This document shows, piece by piece, positions 47,220 through 57,436 of a stretch of DNA of 64,000 nucleotides. The translations under genes were made by a program, and so were the position numbers. Source of the stretch: Monosiga brevicollis MX1 (lineage: Eukaryota; Opisthokonta; Choanoflagellata; Craspedida; Salpingoecidae); assembly GCF_000002865.3 (NCBI RefSeq), contig NW_001865084.1:100065-164064 (forward strand). The letters run 5' to 3'. Within the stretch, counting starts at the first letter, position 1. Each line of letters opens with the position of its first letter. The notes beneath the pieces are model-generated. The model was not told the origin of the DNA and did no database searches. It saw only the letters and a list, made by a program, of their open reading frames with translations.

Positions 47220-48362
47220 TTAATAGACCAGAAAGCCGGCAGCACAGCGAGGCTCGGGCAAATCAACACTGGGGATCCAGGTGGTTTGATCAGGAGAGAG
47301 CACGTACGTCCGAGCCGATACGTGCGTGAAATTGGTACCACCCAGCAGCCACAGCTGGCCCTGGAACTGAACCATGCCCGCCGAGGCCAGCGCCTGAGGC
47401 CATGCTGCGCTGACGGACCAGGTGGTCCCGTTAAAGTAGGCCATGTCATGACGAACCACAGACCCGCTGACGGCACCACCTCCCAGGTAGATGCGATTGT
47501 TGAAGACGGCAGCCGCCACGGCTCGGCGGGGCCATATTGTCGAGCGCCCCTGACGCCATGTGGTGCCGTTGAATATGACCACCGAAGTGATGACCGACGT
47601 TGTGCTCGATGTCGTGCCAGCCAGCACATGGAGTTCATCTTGATACACGACCGCAGCATGGTCACTGCGAGCTAGCGGCATTGCTGGCAATGTAGCCCAA
47701 GCACCATTGCGGAGAGCAAAAACATGGGCCCGCGTGGCACCATCAGAACCACCCGTGAGAACCAACTCGCCTCGGAAAAAGACGCAGGCTGCCTTATGCC
47801 GTGGATCGGGCAGCGCTGGGCGGGTGACCCATGACAGGCCATTAAAGGACTGCACGTCGTTCATGATGCCCCCAAAGCGGCCCCCCGCCACGTACACTTC
47901 ACCGGCATGTACCGCAACGCAAGCATCGGTACGAGCATCCGGCATTGCGGGAGCCGCTTGCCAGCCTTGGCCGTCAAAAATCCGCGTCGAGTTGAGGCGA
48001 AAGCTCCCGGTGGTATGTCCTGCCACCGCCATCAAATGGTTGCCATGCCCGTAGATGGACGCCCGTCGCATTCGCGAGGCCAGCGTGCTCAAGCGTTCCG
48101 CGTTGCTTTGCAGCGTAATCAGCGCCTCCGAGTGCGGGCCCACCTCCTGGCCGTTGAAGAAAACTCGCGCGGACTGACCGTCGGAGCTATGCGAACTGTT
48201 GATGTACAAATTCCCGTCTTTGTCGACATGCATGCCCGCTTCAATCAGGTTTGCGGCAACGACCTGCTGCGCAGCGAGCAGAGACACAGAAGAAAGAAGA
48301 AGCAGCACCACATGACCACCAACCCAAGGGTGGTCAGCCCCGGGCGAGGTCCCAAAGGGCAT
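47220..48362 (-). CDS. Secreted Kelch-repeat beta-propeller protein
   Basis: Single-exon gene predicting 380 residues. The first in-frame ATG (48362) is followed by a hydrophobic core (about 17-32, GHVVLLLLSSVSLLAA) and then polar sequence, so a signal peptide is likely. After a ~70-residue spacer with a short amphipathic helix, residues about 105-380 form roughly six Kelch blades. Each combines a W near the end of one strand, a P-[LM]-P-x-x-R turn and a V-Y-x-x-G-G strand, for example WQAAPAMPDARTDACVAVHAGEV and IYLGGGAVSG. No catalytic residues of galactose oxidase type are evident. Several N-x-S/T sites support secretion. The lack of introns contrasts with most neighbours. The ligand is unknown. 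Confidence 0.85.
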   Translation of the reverse strand: MPFGTSPGADHPWVGGHVVLLLLSSVSLLAAQQVVAANLIEAGMHVDKDGNLYINSSHSSDGQSARVFFNGQEVGPHSEALITLQSNAERLSTLASRMRRASIYGHGNHLMAVAGHTTGSFRLNSTRIFDGQGWQAAPAMPDARTDACVAVHAGEVYVAGGRFGGIMNDVQSFNGLSWVTRPALPDPRHKAACVFFRGELVLTGGSDGATRAHVFALRNGAWATLPAMPLARSDHAAVVYQDELHVLAGTTSSTTSVITSVVIFNGTTWRQGRSTIWPRRAVAAAVFNNRIYLGGGAVSGSVVRHDMAYFNGTTWSVSAAWPQALASAGMVQFQGQLWLLGGTNFTHVSARTYVLSPDQTTWIPSVDLPEPRCAAGFLVY

Positions 48363-48864
48363 GATAACCGTGCCCACCCCCAACCCCACCCCCCTCTCCG
48401 ACTCGCGGCAAGCACTGCCCACAAGAAGAAGCACACACCCGCACACCCCAGCAGAGCAAATGCGCTTTCAGCTTTGACAGCAACATGCTGACAACATAAA
48501 GGTCTTGATAAGTCTCATAAATTAGCACTAGTTTCTCGAATAAAACTACGCAAACTCCTCATGTCTCTGTAATAACTTTATGGCAGGTCGTTTCTTATGC
48601 ACGTTGTGCTGCTTCGGGTGCTCGGCGCCAAGGGAGGGGCGAGAGAGGGCAGCGGAGCGGTCAGGGGCGCTGATCAGGTATGTGTGTGCCCGCGTAGAAA
48701 GTGATGCCATGGTTTGATGACGAATACAATTCTTTTACGGGTGATTTGTCAAGTTGTGAACAAGGAGGGGAACACGACACAGTCGCGAACGAGCCATGAA
48801 GAGTCATGGCAGAAGCCCCTGGCACGGGCGGGAAGAGGCAAAGGGAGGGCAGGCTGTCCATGGG
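48363..48864. other. Intergenic region between two secreted-protein genes
   Basis: Upstream sequence of the Kelch gene and 3' flank of the unknown secreted protein. An AT-rich patch lies at 48500-48600. No gene is seen. Confidence 0.55.
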
Positions 48865-49917
48865 CTACAGGTTAATGACTTCCCTTATGGCAAAGTTGTT
48901 GAGGATGGTAGTAGCATTGGCAATGCTCTCGGCGGGTATGTTGAAATCGGGATGATTGAGCAATAGGCCAACGCGGAACCGAGTAGTTCCTGGGCGGAAG
49001 GCCAGCTGGTTGGTCAAGTCATCAAACCAGGCCTCACCCGTGACACGTCCCACAGCGGTGCGAATTTGAGTTCCGTTGGCGGGAAGAATAATCGGGTAAA
49101 CGTAGGTATAGCTGCGGTCGTGGAGCATGGCGTAGAGGCTTTGACCTTGCGCGGCAAGCAGGTCGCGCACCTCTGAAGGCAGGCTCAAAGCCAACGTGGC
49201 CAACGAGGAACTCGGCTGGGGAGTCTGCAGCACCGCACGGAGCGTTGTGGTTACCACAATCAAGGGCAGTTTGTCTGTGCGCCCTGCGTAGATGCCCAGG
49301 TGGATCGTCGAGTTAGAGGCTGCCTGGTACAGCGCGACGGCTTCGGCACTCGCATGCACCTGGAGCCAGGTGGCCATGACTGCTTCTATTGTCACTTGGC
49401 TCGCCACATTGCGCCGGACAAGGAGACTGGTGATTTGTCGCTCCTCGGCCCAGCAATCAATCAACACGTAATTGACGACACCACTCATTGGCACCAACGC
49501 CTGAAAGCTTCCGCTCAGCTCGAGGGAGGTGGTGCCCGCACGCACTCGCTCCGGCAGGGGATAAAACTCAGTGCTGAGAACGACCAGAGGCCCACGCACA
49601 ACTGTAGAAGGTATGGACAGGGCGCCATACGGCTCAAGAGGGCCCGCTTCAAAGTCCCAAACCTGCCGACTCTTGTTGGCAGCGTCCAACTGTCCCAAAA
49701 CATTCCATGCTCCGGTCCACACGGCACCACCCGCTCCACTCGTGAGAACCAGAGACCCCTGATCGCCAACTCCAATAGAAGCGTCACTGGTCTCCCCGGG
49801 GCACGCTCCATCAAGCATAGCCACTGCCAGCACCACCGCCAGCCATCGCTGCCGCCACCGCCGATGCCGCCGTTCCAGCTGTTGCATCTCATTGAATGTC
49901 AGAGTTGAATGCGCCAT
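48865..49917 (-). CDS. Predicted secreted protein of unknown function
   Basis: Intronless frame of 350 codons starting at an ATG (49917). An N-terminal basic stretch (RRHRRWRQRW) precedes a hydrophobic segment (about 25-38, WLAVVLAVAMLDGA) ending near a cysteine, consistent with a signal peptide or signal anchor. The remaining ~300 residues are beta-rich in appearance, with several N-x-S/T sites and only one further cysteine. I recognise no domain. It lies between the Kelch and GH5 genes in the same orientation and shares their secreted character, which is the only hint to its role. The alternative, a chance open frame, is unlikely given its length and codon choice. Confidence 0.7.
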   Translation of the reverse strand: MAHSTLTFNEMQQLERRHRRWRQRWLAVVLAVAMLDGACPGETSDASIGVGDQGSLVLTSGAGGAVWTGAWNVLGQLDAANKSRQVWDFEAGPLEPYGALSIPSTVVRGPLVVLSTEFYPLPERVRAGTTSLELSGSFQALVPMSGVVNYVLIDCWAEERQITSLLVRRNVASQVTIEAVMATWLQVHASAEAVALYQAASNSTIHLGIYAGRTDKLPLIVVTTTLRAVLQTPQPSSSLATLALSLPSEVRDLLAAQGQSLYAMLHDRSYTYVYPIILPANGTQIRTAVGRVTGEAWFDDLTNQLAFRPGTTRFRVGLLLNHPDFNIPAESIANATTILNNFAIREVINL

Positions 49918-50273
49918 TGGTCGTTGAAGTGCGTTGACTTTTTGCAGCGAAATTGTGACTTTTTGTTGCTCTCATTAGCTTTTATGAATATGACTTAACA
50001 CCTCCCTTTAAACATGATGTAGTGTATGTCAGACATGTTGTTGATGGCGAAAACTTTACGAGTTCCTGGTGTCATGGATTTTTTGATTGTTTTTTATGGA
50101 ACGGCAAGGGTGGCGTCGCTGCTCGTGGAATTGATGCCCGAATCAATAGATTTGAAGCTACAGGCCACATGATGGATGGCATAATCAACACTCAACACTC
50201 AACACTCGCCGAATGTCCGGGCAGAGCGGTTCCAAATGCACGAAAGAAAGGCGTGCGAGTCACGAGCGCTGGC
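49918..50273. other. Intergenic region upstream of the unknown secreted gene
   Basis: 356 bases between the GH5 stop codon and the start of the secreted-protein gene. It includes an AT-rich stretch (49920-50020) that probably carries the latter's promoter. No gene is seen. Confidence 0.55.
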
Positions 50274-52006
50274 TTAGTTGGACATGTGGGTCTGGCAACC
50301 CTCGCATGCGCAGCGTCCGGTCACGTCCAACGCAAAGAGCGGTTTGAAGATGCCCAGGTCCATCATCTCGGCCCAATTCCAGAGGCGATTGCCAAAGGAA
50401 GGATGCGACTTCTTGAAGCTGGTGCCCTCGTCTTGCCGGCCATTGGGGTCGGCTGAGGTAGGACGTGGGTCCCAACCTGAACCCATACGAGCTGTCCAGT
50501 GGCAATGACCCACCACGTTCTTCGAGTTGAGGATCACTGAGACCTGGTTGGCGTACAGATGTGAGAGGAACTTGGCGACCGTGGCGTTGTCCACGTCGGA
50601 AAAGGCAGGATCCCCGAGATTGGTGGCGGTCGACCACTCGCCGATGAAGGTGGGCAAGCCCGCATCGGTGTACTGACTCCAGCGCGAGTCGGTCTCGGTC
50701 GCGTTGCAAGAACGTGCCAGCGCCTCATCCATGGTGAGCGGCCCGTCCCAGTTGTAGTAGTTGTGGTAGTCAATGAGGATGGCCGGCAGGGCCCCACTCG
50801 TTTGCTGGGCCTTGACCCAGGCGGCCATGCCGTCTTGGTTGGGGCTGATAAAGTTGAGGATCAGCTGCACGTCGAGCTTGGCCTCCGAAAACTGCTTGTG
50901 GGCAGATGGCGCAGTCGCCATGATGTACTGCTGGATCTCTGATTCGAGATTGTTCCAGCTCAGGCCGGGTTCGTTGATCAACTCGAGACCGACGATCGTG
51001 TCACTGTAGACCGAGTGCTGCTGGAGCCCGACGATGAAGGGGACAATGGTCTCGGTGACCATCTCGGCACCATATTCGAGGTACGTCTTGTCCGAGCTTC
51101 GTCGGGATTGGTAAAACCCGGAACTGGCGCACGAGGCCGAATTTGTGGCGGGTGATCCTTGCCAGAAGGACTGTGTGAAAAGGTGTGGCGATGGTTGAAT
51201 GTAAGGCATGGATGCATCTTGTAACAGCATGGACGGCAAGTGATGTTCGGAAGGTAGGGGCGGCTGGAGCACTAACCTCATTAGCGTTCGCCACGGACCA
51301 ACCCGAGTAGGCGGAGCACTTGCTGGCACCTCCAATCTGGGCATGGACATCTAAAATCACCTGCACACCGACACGAGTGAGCCGGCACATTGGCAGTGGA
51401 CTGGCTCCAAACCGTGTGATGCGTGTTCATGATGGTTGGTGTGGGGGCATGAAAGGCCTGATGCAGTCGCGAGACGTGATCAACGGACCTTGATGCCACG
51501 ATCCTTGAGCTCAGCCACGACCTCCAAAACGTGATTGACACCGCCCGTCACAAAGCCCTCAGCACTCAAGCCGTAGTTGTACATGGTGGTGTTGAAATCC
51601 GTCAATGGCGTGTCGAAGGTATGAAAGCCCACGGGTAGCCTCACGTGAGAGATGTTTGCCACAGACAGCATGTCGTACAATTCGACCGGGATATAGGAAT
51701 TCCTGGTCAATGCGACCAGCACAAGGTAAGTGGATGGACGGTGTCTTTATGAAGCAGCATTGCACCCGGAATTTTAGACCGAAAATCAAAGACGAACCAG
51801 TGGTTTCGAAACGTTTGGATGGCGTAGTCAAGACCATCCTCCTTAATCAGCTGGGCGACAAAGTCGGCCTCACATGCAGCTTCAAACTTGTCGTACATCC
51901 AGCTTGTCTCCAAGATGAACAAACCACCAAAGTTGACGCCGTTGATAAAGGCAGAGGTGGTGGTGGCCAATGACAACAAGGCCACTAGCTTGAACAGAGA
52001 GGTCAT
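50274..52006 (-). CDS. Secreted GH5 glucanase (exo-beta-1,3-glucanase-like)
   Basis: Predicted extracellular or lysosomal glycoside hydrolase. Four exons (51798-52006, 51489-51702, 51277-51360, 50274-51170) give 467 residues, with a signal peptide at 1-19 (LFKLVALLSLATTTSA). The mature protein begins FINGVNFGGLFILE, close to the GVNLGGWLVLEPW start of GH5 exo-beta-1,3-glucanases. SHVRLPVGFHTFD and IKVILDVHAQIGGAS follow. The two catalytic glutamates are in place: LINEP (E236, acid/base) and FIGEWS (E347, nucleophile), with an H-x-Y motif (IDYHNYYNW) between. A cysteine-rich C-terminus (CACEGC) is unusual. Substrate (beta-1,3-glucan or cellulose) cannot be settled from sequence. Likely used to digest prey or algal polysaccharide. 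Confidence 0.9.
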
Positions 52007-52685
52007 GCTTGCGGTGGAGGTATGTCCAGCTCTTCGGCTGCTCTGAAAAATGCCAGTCAGCTCTGTGGAGGCTGGTCATCCGTTACAGGGCAGACGAAAA
52101 ACACGCGAGCAAGCTGAGTAAGTCGATGGATTGCAAGCAGAGGAGAAGATCGCAAAACACCAATGCTTGATCTAAGAAGTGAGCATTGCTCAAGCCTGCA
52201 CAGTGATCGGGTCTTCTCTAATCTCATGCAAGCAGATGGCACGCCCAGTGCCCAACTGTGCACGCACCCCAAGTTTTTCAAAGATCCCCAAAAGGGTCTA
52301 GGTGGTCAAACGAGACGCAGGCACCAGGCCCGACCAGGTATTCTTGACTGATTATGACAACAAATCGAGTCCGACCGGACGCCTGCCCCAAACCCGCATG
52401 CGCAACAGGGAGGTAAAACAGACGTACGCACGCACGCACGCACGCACGCACACACACAGAGACGAATCGGCACCGCCGGCAACAGCAATGACGTAATCGG
52501 TCGCACTGACACTTGGTAATCTACCCGTGAACCAAGATAGGAGGGGTGTGTCAACTTTGGTGAATCGTCCTTTAAATTGTAAATTTTGTCTTGTAATTTT
52601 ACATTTGTTGGATGAAAAATCACAAGCGTGCAAGTGTGTGTGTAGGAGATTTGTAAGCTTAAACATTAAGGACTTGAAGAGATGT

Positions 52686-52737
<52 letters not shown>

Positions 52738-52786
52738 TTTCGTCTTTCTCTCTCTCTCTCTCGCTCTCTCTCTCTTGAGAGACGTG
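52007..52786. other. Divergent upstream region of GH5 and AT-hook genes
   Basis: 780 bases with CGCA/CA repeats (about 52426-52460), a GT microsatellite (about 52683-52733) and a CT tract (about 52747-52774) directly before the AT-hook gene's ATG. No coding sequence is recognised. Confidence 0.55.
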
Positions 52787-55700
52787 ATGGCACAAACGGC
52801 AGCCGGGGCTTCGGCTCCTGCACCTTCTGGCATGATGATGGCCCCTGTGCCAGTGACGGAGCTGGCACTGCGTGCTACCCACGGGAATCAGAAATTTCTG
52901 GTGCGTTTGTTTCATTCAAAACCTTGCCCGGCTCGTCCATGCACCCCTCCCGCCTGCCGCTCGCAACAGCAACACGTGGGAAGCCTTTATGTGTGTGTGA
53001 GAGATGGAACGTGTTGTGCTCGATGGACGAGCGTCTGGCAACCAAAAGATGGCAGCGGGGATCGGCTGCTGCATTTGATAATCTAATGGGGAGGGGTCTG
53101 GCATTTGCACATGGGCAATGCCAGAAGGGTCTGGGCTGTCGATCCGATCTCGCCTGCGATGCCATTTGACTGCATTTACGTACTTTTTTTTTTTTTTTCT
53201 CATTCACGTTCTTGTCGCCTGCAGTTCACGGCCTCGGTCTTTGACGACACGGCCAACTTGCCCAATCTGATTGCTACCCAGTACCAACGCAGTTTTAACA
53301 AGTACGCGACTGACGTGAATTCGTTTGTTTGTTTGCTTCTGCTGGGTGTGTTGTTCCGGTTTGGGTTGTGTTTCGAGACACCGCATCGTCTTGCTGATGA
53401 GGTTGGCTGCTCTGCTGTGCGACTCAAACGTCGCCCCCTCGCAGGCCCATCAAAGTCGTTTCGGTCAAGACTGCCGATGGTGCACTAGTGGGCCCAGGCA
53501 TGCGCGTTCAAGCTTTGTCCAACCTGCAGGAACTGGTGATCACCACCACCCAGGGCAAAGATGCGCAAAATGCCACGACCGCCACCCCAACTGCGGCAAA
53601 CTCGGGAGCTGAACCCTCAGCCAAGCGCAAGAAGCGGGCCAAGGCCAAGGTCAAAGCTCAAAATCAGGGTCAACCTACTCCGGCCGCTACTCCGGCCGCT
53701 ACTCCAGCCGCTACCCCCGGTCGCCCAACCTCTTCGGTTGCCCCCGCAGTAAGCACGCCAGCAGCAGCACCCGAACAAGCCCCGAAGCGCCGTGGCCGTC
53801 CCAAAAAGAATTCTGCCCCCGCAGATTCCACCACCCCAGCCCCTGAAACCAGCAGTGCACCTCCAGCTGTTGCAGAGGCCCCTGCTCCCAAGAAGCGTGG
53901 GCGTGCCAAGAAGCAAACCGATGCGACCACCCCAGCCACAGCCACAGCCACCGCCACCGCCACCGCCACCCCGAAAAAAGCCACTACCACCGCCACCCCA
54001 AAAAAGGCCGCCTCCAAGGCCTCGGCCAAAACCTCTGCAGCTGAAAAGGACGCTGCTCCTGAAGCTGAGGCTCCCCCCAAAAAGCGACGTGGCCGCAAGC
54101 CCAAGGAAGCAAGCGCTGCCACCAACCCCGCGCCGTCTCCTGCCCCAGCCCCGCCAGGTCAGACTACTTTCTCACCCCTTTCCCTTGAAGACATCCAGTC
54201 AAAAGGTGCTGTGTTGTGCTCATGTGGTTCGTCCATCCTCACCAATGTCCGTCCCACCCTCCCAATGACTCGCGATTCTATCATGGTCGTAAAGTACCGG
54301 AAGCGCCCAAGAACACGCGCAAGGCTCTGCCGGGTGAGCCCGCCTGTCTCATCTGCAAGACCTTTTTGCCCAACGTGGACTCGGAGGATCAGTGCCCCAA
54401 CTGTGGATTTGAGGGTGCAGGTGTTGACGCACGTGAAAAGCGCTTGCTGGAATCTGCCTCCCAGGGAACATCTCAGCCAACTGTCGTTGCGGTACGCTCG
54501 TGAACCTACCACCATGGGTTGTCTTGGTTGTTTGGTTGTCTTTCTGTCCCTCCTCCGCATTTTGGAGATTGGTTACATGCTGTTTGGTGTTGGTTGTCAT
54601 GGTGTCCTGAATTGGGGATTGTTGAGCAAGGGCAAGTCGCTGCTGTTCTTCCGCACTAGAGCGAAGAACCCAAAAAAAAAACAGGCCGTATGCTTGTCTT
54701 GGTATCGGCCCGATGTCTGTTGTTTTGTATGTAAAGGGTGCCCCTTGTTTTTTTTCAATGTTTTTGCATGTTCAGGCCGCCCCTGACTTGACTGGGTGTG
54801 CTCGGCGGCTCTCCGCCACGATCTTGAAACAGTTGTACTTCTTGCTTCCACCACCCTGGATACCACTGTTCACCATCCCCTTTCCTTTCTTGACCCCGCC
54901 ACCTCCTGCCCAACGCACATACAATCGTGTTCAAGTCGTGGCTACCCCTCATCACATCCATGACGGTGCGCGAATGCATGTAGACGCCCACGACCCCTGC
55001 GAAGAGCACCGAGAAAGCAAGCCCTAAGCCGGCCAAGTCGACACAAGCAACACCCAAGCCTACCCCCAAGCCTGGTATGGACCTGGTCGTTCTGAGCCTA
55101 AGGCTTTGCTTGTGTGCACAGCAGAGTCTCACTCCTCCTGTTGTCACTCATGTCAGCCGACTCAGGTGCTCAAGAGGTGAGCACCCCTGCAGCCAAGAAA
55201 GTGGCAAGCAAGCAGCCTTCTGATTCTGAGGATAGCGAGGATAGCGAAGATGACCGCGATGACGAGAAGCGTGATGCCAGCGGTGCTGAAGAAGAGAGCA
55301 GCAGCAGCAGCAGCAGCAGCAGCGATGGTAGCAGCGATGGCAAGGCCGATGCCGCTGAGCACCAAGAAGTTGTTAGCGCAACGCCAGAGGTCACCAAGAG
55401 CTCGTCCATGCCACCGGCCAATGGCAAGGTCGCCTCACCTACCGCCAAGACAACTCCAAGCAATGACAGTGAAAGCGATAGTGAAGAGGATGGGAAGGAT
55501 TCCACCTCCTCCGAGGACAGCGAGGAGAGTGCTGATGACGACGCTGCGGATAAGGTGTCGACCAGCAAGACCGAAGTGTCGGCTTCAAACAACAAGGAGG
55601 CCAGCCCCCCAGCCACCCGCAAATCTACTCGCGCCGCTACAGCTGCCGCTACAGCTCAAAAAGCAACCACGCGGCGAGCGGCTCAAAAAGAAAAGGCCTC

Positions 55701-56423
55701 TCAGGAGTCAAGTGACTCGGAGGATGATTCGGAAGACGAAGCTGACGGTAAGCAAGCTGCCGCTCTTGACAGCTTGGCCATTCAAAGTGGTTGTTTTGAT
55801 CTCCTTGCTTCTTTGTCTCTTATGCTTGCACTTCACTCACTGCTCCATGTCCTTATGTCGCACGGATGCGCCTTAGGTCTTTTCAACGATGCAGCCAAAT
55901 CTAGTACGTGCTGGTTTGTTGCGATCTAATTCCGGTGAATGCCAAGCTTTGAAGTTGCTGACCGTGTTGGTGCTGGATATGCTACCGCGCAGAGACCAAG
56001 GCAACCAAGCCCAAGCCCAAACGTGTCAAGGCAAACCCTGTTCTGAAGAGCATTGCTGCTGTGAATGACCAATGGTACGTCGGAGGACTTGCGCAGCATT
56101 GAGTGCAACCTGTCCTGTAGACAGCCCAGGAAGGCTTGGAGGATGGCGCAATTCTGGTAACGCTTCGGGGATAACTGCTCCTTGTGTAGGGCGGAAGAGC
56201 AGGTGCACACCCCGCCACCGAGTACTGGCAAAAAGAGCGTCGGTCACAGGTACGGTGCTCCTCTTCACACCACATCTTTGACCATGGCATGTTGTGGTTG
56301 TCGAATCGTCTCGACAATGCACTGGATCAACCTGCGCGATGACGCTAATGCGAGATGTTGCTGGATACTTGTCTCATTCTTGATAGGGTACTAAGCCGTA
56401 AAAAAGCCAATGGCAAGAAGTAG
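52787..56423 (+). CDS. AT-hook and zinc-ribbon nuclear protein with acidic serine-rich tail
   Basis: I do not recognise this gene. A phase-consistent model is 52787-52900, 53225-53301, 53445-54157, 54199-54491, 54984-55074, 55166-55747, 55877-55903, 55993-56074, 56190-56249 and 56387-56423 (about 691 residues). The start of the fourth exon is uncertain, and an extra exon near 54777 is possible. The N-terminal ~100 residues look like a small beta domain (LFTASVFDDTANLPNLIATQYQ...). The middle is Ala/Pro/Lys-rich with three AT-hook cores (KRRGRPKK, KKRGRAKK, KKRRGRKPK). Then comes a CLIC-x(13)-CPNC zinc ribbon loosely like Spt4. The C-terminal part is a Ser/Glu/Asp-rich chain ending in basic KKANGKK. 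A chromatin role is inferred from the AT-hooks. Confidence 0.6.
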
Positions 56424-57436
56424 ATGTGCCTGTCTTAGTCTTGACAAGGCAGCCGAGCGGACGAGAACATAGCTTGAGCACTGTGCTGAAGGGATTCTTC
56501 TTCATCCTCCATATCATTTTGCAAGCGAGACCCGCCCCCATCTGGGTTGACGACATTGACATCTGGCAAGATTGTGAGGGAGGAGATTGATAGTTTGGAT
56601 GTTTGTTCATGTGTCGTCTTTCGTTTTTTATGCCCCATCCACTGTCCGTGGATAAATCCATCATTCTCACCAGCGGTCTCCCTCCCTCTCTCTCTTTCGT
56701 CCCTGCGGTAATGTTCATGGCTCTTTATTTCAGTCACTTCCCTTGTGTAAGCCGCACCATCAATAAATTTGATGAATTTCTTTTATAGATAGAATAGTCG
56801 GCCAACAAAAGCTCGTCGAGTCGTTGACAGGGGCTTTTGCCTCGAGCGGAAACGGCCCCGTCGTTGACAGAGGCTTTTGCCTCGAGCGGAAACGGCTCCG
56901 TCCGGCCGACCAATTTCCGGCCGACCAATTTCCAAAAATTTACACAATTTTTCATGCTGTTTTTTTTTTTTTAGCTTGATTATCAGTACTTTGAGAGAAA
57001 TCAAAAAGCATTTCGGGATTATCTTTCGCGTAAAGGCAGAGCCCTGCGTGAATGGCTGCTTATGCTTTTGCCTTCTTCTTTTGATCAAGCCACACAAGCA
57101 AACGCGGCAAACGATTGCCAAGTTGGCCATCGAGAAACTTTTTTGAACCAGCATGAACATCAGCCGCCGGGTGAACACTTTCTGCTTTTTTGTGAACATG
57201 ATGGGTATAAATTTTTCCCTTCTTCAGAAGAAGAGCACCACAAAGCAAATTGTCAACCCAAGCATGTCAACGGAAAGCACGATTAATCGGACAGAGCCCG
57301 AGGCTGTTGGCCGCTAGTTGCAGTGAAACAGTACGTTCAAGGACAAGCATTTGGCCGCCAGCGGTAAGATAATTTAGGCCACATGATCCTAAAGATGAAA
57401 AGGAGGCGCCGAATAGGCGTGGATGGCTATACGCTC
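56424..57436. other. Convergent intergenic region with short tandem repeats
   Basis: Separates the AT-hook gene and CLIP stop codons. It holds the 40-bp tandem repeat listed below, a T run near 56959-56972, and AT-richer sequence than the genes. A minus-strand frame from about 57199 to 56783 is rich in Lys/Arg and runs through the repeat. I do not consider it a gene. Confidence 0.55.
56820..56933. repeat. 40-bp tandem duplication followed by a 15-bp tandem duplication
   Basis: Two copies of a 40-base unit (56820-56859 and 56860-56899) starting GTCGTTGACAG differ at two positions. They are followed by two perfect copies of GGCCGACCAATTTCC (56904-56918 and 56919-56933). The unit is GC-rich and unlike the flanking DNA. 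Confidence 0.9.

Noticed and set aside
56783-57199. Lys/Arg-rich minus-strand frame of 138 codons
   Set aside because: Its C-terminal half is the 40-bp tandem repeat and the rest is AT-rich intergenic sequence, with no similarity recognised.
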